From positions 3,848,001 to 3,912,000 of the forward strand of contig NZ_CP073760.1 of NCBI RefSeq assembly GCF_018399035.1: a stretch of 64,000 bases of DNA. Direction: 5' to 3'. The notes below the pieces were generated by a model that had not been told where the DNA came from, searched no databases, and saw only the letters and a list, made by a program, of their open reading frames with translations. The position numbers and the translations under genes were made by a program. Origin of the DNA: Thiocapsa sp. GTDB taxonomy: Bacteria; Pseudomonadota; Gammaproteobacteria; Chromatiales; Chromatiaceae. Positions 17,606 to 26,110 of the stretch are shown piece by piece (within the stretch, counting starts at the first letter, position 1; the number at the start of each line of letters is the position of its first letter).

Positions 17606-18230
17606 GCCGCCCGTCATAGTCGGCTTTAATTTCAGCACCGGATCGATCGCCGCCCCTGTATTGCGTGTTGTCATCACGATGATGCCTCCGTCCTCGATCT
17701 CGATCGCGGCGACGTACTGACCGGGGTCGGACAAAGCGTCATACCCACTTGTCGACTGGTCGATGTTGTCAATCTGGCCGACTGCGGCGCTGGTGGCGAC
17801 CGCCACCTTCGCAGCCGACCCCATGCCCAGTGCTTCGCTGACTTTTGCGCGAATCGTATAGTCTTGATAGGCGGGAACGGCGATCGTCGCGAGGATACCG
17901 ATCGCAGCAACCGTCACCATCAACTCGATCAGGTTGAATCCCTGCTGCGAATGAAAAATATCGTGGTGCATCTCTGAACTGCTCCTTTTCGAATGCCAGG
18001 CGGATTCCGGCGACCTTGATGACCGAGACGTAGACAGGCTCCGAACGGCGACCGATCTTGGACATCCACCCAAACCGAGACCCAGGGACGCCTGTCGTCC
18101 GGTTGTGTTCCATCTTTCATACATGAATAAGCAATATTTGGGCCGCGTTGATGTCTCGGGGCGTCGACCCATGTCCCGATGTGAGTTCCTTTGCTTTTGC
18201 GGCGCCGGCCACCGGCGCACTCGAAGGCAT

Positions 18231-18424
18231 CTAAACCGCGCCCAGAGCGAGATGCTCACTTTCGAGTGGGCTCGACGTTTGGTGCATCCACGGCCCTTAG
18301 CGGGGGCGCGGTTTAAAATAATATATTTTTTAATATCTTAAACCGCGCCGACTCCAGCGGTCGTCAAAACTGCCGGGGCCGATCCCATCCAAAAACATCG
18401 CATACCGCACAGTGCGCGGTTTAA
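18231..18424. repeat. TTAAACCGCG intergenic repeat, complete two-module copy (A + AT linker + B)
   Basis: Module A runs from TAAACCGCG (18232) to CGCGGTTTA (18315). Then comes an AT-rich linker of about 22 bp, then module B from TTAAACCGCG (18338) to CGCGGTTTAA (18424). Both modules are about 85 bp with matching inverted ends. The copy at 25917-26110 has the same organisation. It lies upstream of the pilin chimera and the transglutaminase gene. Confidence 0.85.
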
Positions 18425-18608
18425 GCCGTATCGGCGTCACGGATCGTCGGAATGTGACCGGGTTAACAAAAATCCGCTCCGACGCGGCCTGGTCCGCAGC
18501 CGCTCCGGATAGCGCGGTTCGGTGCTATGCTCGATTTTTGGCCGACCCCGCGCACTTCTCTCCATCCAGTGCGTCAATTGACCGGGGTGAAACCCGCGGA
18601 GCTCAAGA

Positions 18609-19412
18609 ATGCAGATCCGGATCGGATACGAGATGATCTTCGAGTGTCCTCAGCCGACACCCATGATCCTGACGCTGAACGTCCACTTCAGCAGGGTCTC
18701 CGATATGGTCCGGGCCGACCCCGTCGTCACCCGCCCGTCGGTCCCCATGACCGCCTATCGCGACGGCTTCGGCAATTGGTGCACCCGCATCGTGGCACCG
18801 GTGGGTGAGATCCGCATCTCCGCCGATGCGCTTGTCATGGACAACGGCCTTCCGGACCCGATTCACGCGGATGCGCTGCAGCACGCCGTCGAGGATCTGC
18901 CCGGGGAGGTCTTGGTCTATCTGCTGGGAAGCCGCTATTGCGAGACCGATCGGCTCTCCGAGGTCGCGTGGAAGCACTTCTCTCAGACACCCCCGGGGTG
19001 GGCGCGGGTCCAGGCGATCTGCGACTTCGTCCATGGCCATATCGAGTTCGGGTACCAGCATGCGCGCGCGACCAAGACCGCGCTCGAGGCTTACAACGAA
19101 CGCAAAGGTGTCTGTCGCGACTACACCCATCTGGCGATCGCCTTCTGCCGCTGCATGAACATCCCGGCGCGCTACTGCACGGGCTATCTCGGCGACATCG
19201 GGGTCCCCGCCTCGCCGGACCCCATGGACTTCTCGGCTTGGATGGAGGTCTATCTCGGCGGGCACTGGCACACCTTCGATCCGCGCAACAAGATCCCGCG
19301 CATCGGACGGATCCTGATCGCGCAGGGCCGGGATGCGGCCGATGTCGCCATCAGCAATGCCTTCGGCCCGAATGTGTTGAAGAGCTTCAAGGTCTGGACC
19401 GACGAGGTATGA
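18609..19412 (+). CDS. Transglutaminase-like cysteine peptidase/amidase
   Basis: A 267-residue cytoplasmic protein of the bacterial transglutaminase-like family. The N-terminal about 100 residues are the beta-strand domain common in this family, followed by the catalytic core: Cys in RKGVCRDYTHLAIAFCR, then the His and Asp in GHWHTFDPRN. The SD GGAG lies 8-9 nt before the ATG. It overlaps by 4 bp with an N-formylglutamate amidohydrolase-like gene, so the pair is probably co-translated. The natural substrate is unknown. Confidence 0.85.
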   Translation: MQIRIGYEMIFECPQPTPMILTLNVHFSRVSDMVRADPVVTRPSVPMTAYRDGFGNWCTRIVAPVGEIRISADALVMDNGLPDPIHADALQHAVEDLPGEVLVYLLGSRYCETDRLSEVAWKHFSQTPPGWARVQAICDFVHGHIEFGYQHARATKTALEAYNERKGVCRDYTHLAIAFCRCMNIPARYCTGYLGDIGVPASPDPMDFSAWMEVYLGGHWHTFDPRNKIPRIGRILIAQGRDAADVAISNAFGPNVLKSFKVWTDEV

Positions 19413-20221
19413 TCCCGTCACCCTGGGGCAACGCGGCAGCGGGGCTGCTGGACCCGGACGAGCCGCCGGCCTTCGAGGTCATCAACACGGCGGGTGCCGG
19501 GAGCGCCGTCCTGGTCTGCGACCATGCCTCGAACCGGGTCCCCCGTCGACTGGGCACGCTCGGCCTGACGTCCGAGCAGTTGGCGGATCATATCGGTTGG
19601 GATCCGGGTGCGGCCGAGTTGGCGCTGCGACTCTCGGCACAGCTCGACGCACCCTTGGTGTCGAGCGGCTACTCACGGCTGGTGATCGACTGCAACCGGC
19701 CACTGGACAACGCGGCCTCGATCGCGGAGCAGAGTGCCGGCGTATCCATCCCGGGCAATCTCGGACTCACCGCGCAGGCGCGAGCGCTCCGGGTCGAGAC
19801 TCTCTTCCGGCCTTACCACGAGGCCATCGATCGGCTCCTCGACGCCCGCTCGAACCGCCCGAGCCTCTTGCTCAGTATCCACAGTTTCACACCGGCCATG
19901 AACGGCGAGCAACGACCCTGGCCCGTCGGTGTTTCGCACTGGCGCGATCGCCGCCTCGCGGCACTCCTGTCGAAGGCGCTCGGGCACCGCGTAGACGGCA
20001 TCGTCGGGGACAACCAGCCCTACCCGATCGAGGAGGCCATCGACTACACGGTTCCCGTGCATGGCGAAGGTCGCGTGCTGCACGCCGTCATGATCGAGAT
20101 CCGCAACGACGGGCTTCACGCGAGGGCGCAGATCGACGCATGGGCGGCGTGCTTGGCGGCGGCCTATCGCGAGATCGAGGCCGAGGCAATCAACCTCGGC
20201 AGGTCGAGGGCAGATATCTGA
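19409..20221 (+). CDS. N-formylglutamate amidohydrolase family protein
   Basis: A 270-residue zinc amidohydrolase-like protein of the HutG/FGase family. Recognisable are VLVCDHASNRVPRRLG, HIGWDPGA, LVIDCNRP and SIHSFTP, which match the metal and substrate segments of the family. Many such genes lie outside histidine-degradation loci, as here, so the true substrate is unclear. ATGA overlap with the transglutaminase-like gene implies linked function, for example release of amide-linked acids. Confidence 0.82.
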   Translation: MIPSPWGNAAAGLLDPDEPPAFEVINTAGAGSAVLVCDHASNRVPRRLGTLGLTSEQLADHIGWDPGAAELALRLSAQLDAPLVSSGYSRLVIDCNRPLDNAASIAEQSAGVSIPGNLGLTAQARALRVETLFRPYHEAIDRLLDARSNRPSLLLSIHSFTPAMNGEQRPWPVGVSHWRDRRLAALLSKALGHRVDGIVGDNQPYPIEEAIDYTVPVHGEGRVLHAVMIEIRNDGLHARAQIDAWAACLAAAYREIEAEAINLGRSRADI

Positions 20222-20289
20222 CGGGTACGCCGTCCGTTGGGGGCGCGGAGCAGGCCCAGATCGCTTGACCGGATGCACTGAATACCGCC

Positions 20290-20455
20290 TTCAGGTAGAG
20301 AACCTTCATGTGGTCGATGCTGGGCACGATCGCCGTGAAGAGCAGACCCAGGGTTGCGAACGCCAGCGAGGCGAGAAACAGCAGCGGCAGGGCGAGCAGG
20401 GCGCCGGTCCAGTTGAGATCCAGCCAGCCGACCAGACTGCATCAAAGCCTGCGTC
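20290..20455 (-). pseudogene. Fragment resembling an ABC-2 permease (NodJ-like)
   Basis: The minus strand reads GALLALPLLFLASLAFATLG and then LFTAIVPSIDHM, like a transmembrane stretch of NodJ/ABC-2 polysaccharide or drug permeases. There is no start and no full-length frame, and an in-frame stop lies just before the fragment. It is probably a relic. The rest of the 20222-20663 gap holds nothing I can support. Confidence 0.4.
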
Positions 20456-20663
20456 TTATGGGAAAAGGGTCGGCTATGGCCGTTTGTCGTGGATCGGGCC
20501 AAACAGCAATGGAGGGCGCTGAGGCGGAGGATTTGAGGCCGCAAGGCGTGAGCCCTCAACCTTTGGTTCGCGGGGATGGCTTCGACCGAGATTCGCCGGA
20601 ACGGCCCGGAAACACCGGTGACAGCGGCGGATCGACTCCGCCGCAACGCGGGAGATGGGCAGG

Positions 20664-21191
20664 TCAGGCCGCGAGGTGATCCAGCGGCGTGGCGGCGATG
20701 TGATTCGCGTAGCTGCTCAAGGTGACCAGCGCGATTCCGGTGATGACCTCGAGGAGGTTCTCTTGGGTGAATCCTGCTCTCAGGAAGGACTCGACGTCTG
20801 CCTCCGGCACCCATCCGCGGTGCTCGGTCATGGTGGCGGTAAAACGGCGCAGCGCCTGAAGACGCCCGTCGACGAGCCGCTGGCCGTGCCGGATCGCCGC
20901 GGTGACTTCATCGGTTTGGCTATCTTCCCCGAGCATCGGATTGGGGGCAGTGCAATAGTGGCACTGGTTGGCATGGGCCGCGGTGACATAGACGACCTGT
21001 TGCTCGAGCGGAGTCAGACTCGAGCGGCTCAGCAGTGTCGCGAGCTGCCGATAAGCGTCGATCGCGACCGGCGACTCCGCGAGGGTGCGTAGGAGATTGG
21101 GTAGCTCGGCGCCGTGGCACTGCATGTCCGCCATGATGGCGCGCGAGGAGTGTGGGGCGGTCTCCAGGTCGTGCAGTTGAAACGGGATCAT
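20664..21191 (-). CDS. AhpD/carboxymuconolactone decarboxylase-like protein
   Basis: A 175-residue all-helical protein of the CMD/AhpD fold. The motif QCHYCTAPNPML contains the redox CxxC and matches the peroxidase-related subgroup (E-x-x-x-x-x-x-x-C-x-x-C). Such proteins act as alkylhydroperoxidase-type reductants. The start at 21191 (MIPFQLHD) is favoured; the frame is open to 21278. It stands alone, convergent with the upstream plus-strand pair. Confidence 0.78.
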   Translation of the reverse strand: MIPFQLHDLETAPHSSRAIMADMQCHGAELPNLLRTLAESPVAIDAYRQLATLLSRSSLTPLEQQVVYVTAAHANQCHYCTAPNPMLGEDSQTDEVTAAIRHGQRLVDGRLQALRRFTATMTEHRGWVPEADVESFLRAGFTQENLLEVITGIALVTLSSYANHIAATPLDHLAA

Positions 21192-21431
21192 GTGCGGTAC
21201 CTGCTCGGATGTGCGGGAGGTCGAAAACGTGAGACCAAGTATATTAGTCAGGAATTCAGCCGCAAGCCGGAGACGCATCGGAGAAGATCGCGAGATGCTT
21301 CGGTTTTTCCCTTCGCTCGGTTTGGGGGTGCGATTCGCCCCTAGCGAGCCGTTGCCGTCACTTTCTCAGTACGCTCCAGTTTTTCGGCTTTCCGATCGCT
21401 AAGTCGCTGCTCAAGAATTCGTTTACAACCA

Positions 21432-22370
21432 CTAACCACTGTCCCGGCTCGACGCCATCAAGAGCGCCGCCGCTTGATCCACGCAGGCGGTCGCCGCGTC
21501 CTTTTCGAGGACACCGAGCCACCGTCGAGGAATCGCAGACGGACCGTAAAGCGCCCCGACGATCATTCCGAGGATGGCCCCCGTGGTGTCCGCGTCGCCG
21601 CCGCGGTTGACGACATCCACCAGCGCCGTCTCGAAGCTATCGGTCGCGAAGAGCGCTTGGAAGACAGCCCGCAGTGTTTCGACCAGATAGCCACCCGGAT
21701 TCTCCATGCGGCGCCGATCGAAGCGGTACCGAGGCTCGACCGCGACCAAGTCTTCCGCGAGCAGGCGCAGGTCGCTCTTGGGCCGACCCAGCATGGCCAA
21801 CTGGACCATGCGAATGACGGTCAGGGTGCCCGCGTCGCCCAAGCGGCTATGATGGGTGACGTGGGATTGAATTCGGTTGGCCTCGGCGACCGCTTCATCG
21901 TCGGCCCCGAGCGTATAGAGCGCGATCGGCAGGCAGCGCATGCAGGCACCGTTGCCGGCATCGTGCTCGTTCTCGGGAACCTCCAGCGTCCCGTTCAGGC
22001 GATACTGGCTGATGCCGCGGCGCACCGTATGGCCGATGTCGACGGGTTTGGTGCGCATCCAGTCGCTGAACGCCTCGGCGATCGCGTGCGCATCGACAGA
22101 ACCGGCCGCGAGGATGCTGTTTCCCAGGGCGAGACTCATCTCGGTATCGTCGGTCACGCGCCCCTTGCGCAGTCTCAGCCAACCGCCGCCGATCAGATTG
22201 CGGTGCTCGCCGTGGACCTCGCGGATCTCGCGCGGGGTCATGAACTCGACGGTTGCGCCGAGCGCATCTCCGACGGCAAGACCCAGATAGGCTCCGGCCG
22301 CGCGGTCATCGAGGGTGTGGATCTTGGAGGAGTTCCAAGCCAGCTCAGTGCTCAGGTCCGAAACAAGCAT
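21432..22370 (-). CDS. draG: ADP-ribosyl-dinitrogenase reductase hydrolase
   Basis: A 312-residue ADP-ribosylglycohydrolase. It has the binuclear metal motifs GDALGATVEF, TDDTEM and GGDADTTGA, and matches DraG in length. DraG removes ADP-ribose from the NifH arginine and so reactivates nitrogenase after an ammonium or dark switch-off. It is the last gene of the nif run and overlaps nifQ by 26 bp. The partner draT is not in the window. General ADP-ribosylglycohydrolases share these motifs; the nif context supports DraG. Confidence 0.88.
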   Translation of the reverse strand: MLVSDLSTELAWNSSKIHTLDDRAAGAYLGLAVGDALGATVEFMTPREIREVHGEHRNLIGGGWLRLRKGRVTDDTEMSLALGNSILAAGSVDAHAIAEAFSDWMRTKPVDIGHTVRRGISQYRLNGTLEVPENEHDAGNGACMRCLPIALYTLGADDEAVAEANRIQSHVTHHSRLGDAGTLTVIRMVQLAMLGRPKSDLRLLAEDLVAVEPRYRFDRRRMENPGGYLVETLRAVFQALFATDSFETALVDVVNRGGDADTTGAILGMIVGALYGPSAIPRRWLGVLEKDAATACVDQAAALLMASSRDSG

Positions 22371-22938
22371 GATAGTCGGTGCATACCTCGCACGACGGCG
22401 CTCGGCAGGTGTAGATCCCTTCCGCCTCGCAGAGCTGTTTGTAGAGGAACCGTTTCCATTTCATGTCGTTGACGTTGCGCCCGGCCAAAGAGGGAAAATT
22501 TCGGCGCATCAGCGCGGTCAGATCGGCTCGGTTCCAGAGTCCGAGATCCTGCCAGAGATGGTCGCTCGCCAGACAGCCGGCGGCCACCACATGGGCCATC
22601 CAGACCTCGGACGGGGAGTCGCCGGCCTTGTGCATGAGCATCAGCCGAACCAGCTCCTCACGCTCGTCGCCGCGCACCTCGGGCGAGGTTGTCGCGCCGT
22701 CGATTGCATCGAGAAAGTCGCGCGAAGCCGCTCCTGGAAAATGGTGCCGCATCACGCAATGAAACGCGGCCGGATCGAGCCCGAGCCAGGGCGGCATGGC
22801 ACCGCCACCCGCGGCACGGGTCGCAATCATACTCGCAAAGGCTCGAGCGTTGCCGGCCCCGACCGCCCTCACCATGAGGCAGGCATAGATGCGGGCGGCA
22901 TCCTGTTCCGAGTCGAGGGCGAGGGCGAGGGCCGACAT
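22345..22938 (-). CDS. nifQ: NifQ, molybdenum donor for FeMo-cofactor synthesis
   Basis: A 197-residue protein with the diagnostic C-terminal cluster motif C-x4-C-x2-C-x5-C (CRAPSCEVCTDYHAC), preceded by MKWKRFLYKQLCEAEG. NifQ carries a Mo-Fe-S cluster and passes Mo to NifEN/NifH during FeMo-co assembly. It begins 4 bp after the FeSII-type ferredoxin stop. Confidence 0.9.
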   Translation of the reverse strand: MSALALALDSEQDAARIYACLMVRAVGAGNARAFASMIATRAAGGGAMPPWLGLDPAAFHCVMRHHFPGAASRDFLDAIDGATTSPEVRGDEREELVRLMLMHKAGDSPSEVWMAHVVAAGCLASDHLWQDLGLWNRADLTALMRRNFPSLAGRNVNDMKWKRFLYKQLCEAEGIYTCRAPSCEVCTDYHACFGPEH

Positions 22939-22942
22939 GACC

Positions 22943-23290
22943 TCAGTACTCCACGAGGATGTCTTCGTCGCGGACGATCATCTGGCAGGCCAGACGCCAC
23001 TCGCTCGGCATGTCGTCGACGGCGATCCGATCGATGTCGTCCTTGGTCAGCTTGCCCAGCTCGACCAGCACGCTGCGCTCCTTGTCGGTCAGGAAGCCGC
23101 TCATGCGGCCCTTGCGGTCGACGCTGGTGACGCGCACGAGACAGTTGCCGCACTCGCCGTCCTGGCAGTCGTGGTGCAAGGGCACCTTGTACTCCTTGGC
23201 CAGCTTGAGGATGGTCTCGGTGTGGCTTCCCGCCACGGCATAGACGGTCTTGTCTTTGTAATCGGGGCTTGAAAAGGTCACGAGTGGCAT
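22943..23290 (-). CDS. 2Fe-2S ferredoxin of the FeSII (Shethna protein II) type
   Basis: A 115-residue plant-type ferredoxin. Cluster cysteines are in DCQDGECGNCL and RLACQ. The segment between them (FLTDKERSVLVELGKLTKDD, then RIAVDDMPSEWRLACQ, VRDEDILVEY) follows the Azotobacter FeSII protein closely as I remember it (LTDKERNVL, VGKLPK, YRLACQTIVTDEDLLVEF). FeSII binds nitrogenase under oxygen stress and gives reversible conformational protection. Its place in the nif run fits. An electron-donor role is the alternative. Confidence 0.82.
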   Translation of the reverse strand: MPLVTFSSPDYKDKTVYAVAGSHTETILKLAKEYKVPLHHDCQDGECGNCLVRVTSVDRKGRMSGFLTDKERSVLVELGKLTKDDIDRIAVDDMPSEWRLACQMIVRDEDILVEY

Positions 23291-23418
23291 CTTGAGAATC
23301 TCTCCGGGGCTCGGTTTCGGGGATCGGCCGCCGCGCAGGCACCATGGCGATCCCGGTTTAGTCGCGAATCGGGGCGATAGGTGCGTCGCGCCTCGGCGTG
23401 GCGACCCGTCGCGGTGAA

Positions 23419-23703
23419 TCAGGCCGGCTTGACCTTGCAGTCGCCGAGGATCTGGGCCTGGCAGGCGAGCCGGTCATGACGGCTGGCCATGTTCTCGCGC
23501 AGGACCTTCTCTTCGAGCACGGAGGGCTCGGTCAGATTGTTCCAACCCTCCTCCACATGCATCATGCAGGTGCCGCAATCGCCCTCGCGGCAGCCGTAGA
23601 TGATGCCCGCGCCGATCCGCTCGGAGACCTCGATGACCCGGGTTCCGGCCGGGACGTTCACGGTCTGCTCGATGTCGGTAAATGTAATCTTGGCTTTCGC
23701 CAT
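23419..23703 (-). CDS. 2Fe-2S ferredoxin
   Basis: A 94-residue [2Fe-2S] ferredoxin with cysteines at GCREGDCGTCMMHV and RLACQAQ. It is shorter than the FeSII-type protein downstream and lacks its inserted segment; it resembles FdxD-like ferredoxins of nif clusters. Probable role: electron transfer in nitrogen fixation or to the flavodiiron protein encoded just upstream. Confidence 0.85.
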   Translation of the reverse strand: MAKAKITFTDIEQTVNVPAGTRVIEVSERIGAGIIYGCREGDCGTCMMHVEEGWNNLTEPSVLEEKVLRENMASRHDRLACQAQILGDCKVKPA

Positions 23704-23749
23704 GGTGTCTGACTCCTGAATAGTCGATGGTTGTGGATAGTGAAGCGGT

Positions 23750-25051
23750 TTAGCCCAAATCGGCGAAGTCGATGACCCGCCCCTGCTCGCCGCGCACGAG
23801 TGCGCCGGCCAGGGCTCGCCCGAAGTCGTGGCACTCCTCGAGCTCTTCGTCGGTCGGGATCAGCTTGATGCGCAGACCCGCGACCGGGACACGAAGCTTC
23901 AGCCCGCGCAGGCGATCCTCGATCATCTTCACCGCCTCGCCGGTCCATCCGTAGGAGCCGAAGGCGGCACCGAGCTTGCCCTTCAGATCGATCACGGCGA
24001 GCGAGGAGAGCAGATCCCAGATCGGCTTCGCCGCGTCCCCGTTGATCGTCGGCGAGCCCAGAACCAGGGCGTCGGCGGACTCGATCAGATCCACGAAGGG
24101 TTGGATCTCCCCGCCCTCCAGGTCGTAGAGCGAGACGCGGATCCCGCCCGCCTCCTCGGCCCCGGCGCGGATCGCATCGGCCATCCGCGCGGTGCTGCCG
24201 TAGGCGCTCATGTAGAAGATGATCAGCGAGCGCTCGCCCTGATCGATGCGCTCGGCCAGGCTGGGCGTAGACAGTTCACGATAGCGGGTGACATAGCGAC
24301 GCGGGCGATCGCGCAGGACAGGCCCGTGCGTCGGGGCGATCAGCTTGATCGGCAGTGGCTCGATGAGCTTGAGCGCGTCCACCACGTAGGTCTTGAAGGG
24401 CCGCATGATGTGCGCGTAGTAGTAGTCGAACGCGAAGCGGAAATCGCCGCAGAGGTCGTTGAAGAGCCGCGCGTCGCAATGGTGGCAGCCGAAGACATCA
24501 CCCGAGAAGAGCACCCCTTCTTCCACCAGCCAGGTGCACTGGGTATCGGGCCAATGCAGGAAGGGCGTGTGCAGAAAGCGCAAGGTCCGTCCGCCGAGCG
24601 AGACCTCGTCGCCCGTTGCGACCGTCTTGTAAGTCAGCGGCCGGTTGTCGCTCGGTTTGAGCAGCGCCTTGAGCATGGCTGTCGCGCGCTTGGAGATGTA
24701 GAGCTGCGCCTGGGGCGCGCGGCGCATCAGCTCGGGCAGCGCCCCGGTGTGATCCGGCTCCAGATGGTTGAGCACAATGACGCGGATTTCGTCGTAGCGG
24801 GCGACCGACTCCAGACGCGCGAAAAAGTCCTCGGCGAACTCGGCCTTGACCGTGTCGATGACCGCGACACCGTCCTCACCCCGGACCAGATAGCTGTTGT
24901 AGGTCGTGCCGTTGGCCGTGCGCAAAATGATGTCGAAGGTGCGCAGACCCGGATCGAGCGCACCGATCCAATGCACCCCGGGCGCAACCTCGACGGCCGG
25001 AGCCTGATCGGCAGAATCCCGAGCGATGACCGACGCGGCGGGCGACCTCAT
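23750..25051 (-). CDS. fprA: Flavodiiron protein (FprA-type)
   Basis: A 433-residue A-type flavoprotein. Residues about 30-270 are the metallo-beta-lactamase-like diiron domain with LNHLEPDHTG (H-x-E-x-D-H) and SGDVFG; residues about 280-430 are a flavodoxin domain with the FMN loop YMSAYGSTARM. These enzymes reduce O2 or NO to harmless products. In a nif operon it is likely to scavenge oxygen. The start at 25051 overlaps the nifO-like stop by 4 bp. Confidence 0.88.
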   Translation of the reverse strand: MRSPAASVIARDSADQAPAVEVAPGVHWIGALDPGLRTFDIILRTANGTTYNSYLVRGEDGVAVIDTVKAEFAEDFFARLESVARYDEIRVIVLNHLEPDHTGALPELMRRAPQAQLYISKRATAMLKALLKPSDNRPLTYKTVATGDEVSLGGRTLRFLHTPFLHWPDTQCTWLVEEGVLFSGDVFGCHHCDARLFNDLCGDFRFAFDYYYAHIMRPFKTYVVDALKLIEPLPIKLIAPTHGPVLRDRPRRYVTRYRELSTPSLAERIDQGERSLIIFYMSAYGSTARMADAIRAGAEEAGGIRVSLYDLEGGEIQPFVDLIESADALVLGSPTINGDAAKPIWDLLSSLAVIDLKGKLGAAFGSYGWTGEAVKMIEDRLRGLKLRVPVAGLRIKLIPTDEELEECHDFGRALAGALVRGEQGRVIDFADLG

Positions 25052-25485
25052 ACTGCCGCTCCGTCGGTAAGAAGATCGCACCGGGGATCGGGGCCGCTCC
25101 GGGAGCAGGACTGCAGATCCTCATCGGCCGCGAGCGTCACACCGAGCGCCGTCAGCAATGGGCCCGGCTCGAAGCCGCAGCCGCAGCCGTACTCGGATTC
25201 GATCAAAGGCCGGCGGATCAGCAGCGGATCGTCCAGCATCAGCGCCAAGGCCGTTTCTGCGTCAAGTGTCTCGGGCCGAACCTCGCCCTGCTTGATGCGA
25301 GGTGCGGTCGGATTGAACCAGTCGGCCACCGGCAGATCCCCGAAAAACGGCCGCAACCGCGCGACGGTCCAGGGCTCGGCGAGCAGGTTCCGCACGGTCA
25401 GACGATGCCCGAGCGATGCCAGCAACGCCTTTTGCTTGGCGTTGGACAGACACCCCGGCTTTTCGAAGAAGAGCACCGACGACAT
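25048..25485 (-). CDS. nifO: ArsC/Spx-fold nitrogenase-associated protein (NifO-like)
   Basis: A 145-residue thioredoxin-fold protein. The N-terminal FFEKPGCLSNAKQKALL has one cysteine at the ArsC/Spx position, and VADWFNPTAPRIKQGEV follows the nitrogenase-associated family. NifO proteins affect Mo and nitrate handling during nitrogen fixation. AAAGGTGAG before 25485 sets the start. A C-terminal cysteine group (YGCGCGF) is present. Confidence 0.78.
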   Translation of the reverse strand: MSSVLFFEKPGCLSNAKQKALLASLGHRLTVRNLLAEPWTVARLRPFFGDLPVADWFNPTAPRIKQGEVRPETLDAETALALMLDDPLLIRRPLIESEYGCGCGFEPGPLLTALGVTLAADEDLQSCSRSGPDPRCDLLTDGAAV

Positions 25486-25521
25486 CAACTCACCTTTCTG
25501 CATCAATCGGATAAAAAATTC

Positions 25522-25604
25522 CTGAACCGCGCCCCGCCAACGCCGCGGACTGCACCCAAGCCGGCATCACTCCAACACCATAGGTCACAAGAAGCGCGGT
25601 TCAG
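25522..25604. repeat. TTAAACCGCG-family repeat, variant with compensatory ends
   Basis: The ends are CTGAACCGCG and CGCGGTTCAG: the A of the usual TAAACCGCG is G and the partner T is C, so base pairing of the ends is kept. The interior differs from modules A and B. It lies between fdxN and the nifO-like gene, and its right end supplies the fdxN TGA stop. Confidence 0.7.
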
Positions 25605-25879
25605 CGAGCCTGGATCTGGCTGCGGATCTCCGCCCAACGATCCGGCGGGATCCCGGTCAGCGACCCCGGCGGATTCAACGGCACGCCGAGACCGTCCAGA
25701 ATGACCCCCTCGATCGGGCAGATGCTCGCGCACTGCGGATCGGCGAAGTCGCCCTCGCACTCGGTGCAGGCGTGCGCGTCAATCATGAAATGCGGACTTG
25801 CGTCCCGGATCGCCTCGCTCGGACAGAGCGGCAGGCACGCCCAGCAATTCACACAACCTTCGATAATCTTGTATGCCAT
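25601..25879 (-). CDS. fdxN: 2[4Fe-4S] ferredoxin, nifB-associated (FdxN-like)
   Basis: A 92-residue bacterial ferredoxin with two clusters: CVNCWACLPLCP and CTECEGDFADPQCASICP, the second with the long insertion typical of nif ferredoxins. These supply electrons for NifB or nitrogenase. AGGGGAGA precedes the ATG. It lies downstream of nifB with a two-module repeat between them. Confidence 0.9.
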   Translation of the reverse strand: MAYKIIEGCVNCWACLPLCPSEAIRDASPHFMIDAHACTECEGDFADPQCASICPIEGVILDGLGVPLNPPGSLTGIPPDRWAEIRSQIQAR

Positions 25880-25916
25880 GACTGGTCTCCCCTGGGTCTT
25901 GTCTGGTGTTGCGCTC

Positions 25917-26110
25917 TAAACCGCGTCCAGAGTGAAATGCATCGTTTTCAGCGTGTGTCGGGCTCAAGGGTTTGTTCCGACCTTTACGGATGCGCGGATT
26001 GGAATTTATTATTTTTCAAAATCTTAAACCGCGCCAACTCCAACGGTCGTTAAGACTGCCTGGGCCGATTCCATACAAAAACTTGGTCTACCGCAGCGGG
26101 CGCGGTTTAA
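25917..26110. repeat. TTAAACCGCG intergenic repeat, complete two-module copy
   Basis: Module A (25917 to about 26000, right end degenerate CGCGGATT), AT-rich linker, module B (26024-26110). Same order and spacing as 18231-18424. The final TTAA provides the nifB stop codon, so the element directly abuts the coding sequence. It may form a large stem in the nifB-fdxN transcript. Confidence 0.85.

Larger units (their letters stand above)
16702..17971 (-). pseudogene. Type IV pilin-LRR chimera interrupted by two MITEs
   Basis: A prepilin start at 17971 (AAGGAG 10 nt upstream) with the leader QQG/FNLIELMVTVAAIGILA and the PAYQDYTIRAKVSEA helix. Two 140-bp insertions (element plus one target copy) occur at 17474-17613 and 16959-17098. 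With both removed the frame runs uninterrupted from 17971 to the TAG at 16702: 990 nt, 329 residues. Residues 1 to about 155 are pilin, homologous to the first pilin including GGAIVWDCEI and SNCRNGSG. The rest is a BspA-type leucine-rich repeat domain (LTSVVFENDSQIVHI, LTEVILPSNLQRI, ITSVVIPDSVTTI) ending AGTYILVGEIW. The LRR half is visibly AT-richer than the pilin half. As it stands, translation would stop after about 142 residues. Confidence 0.85.
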
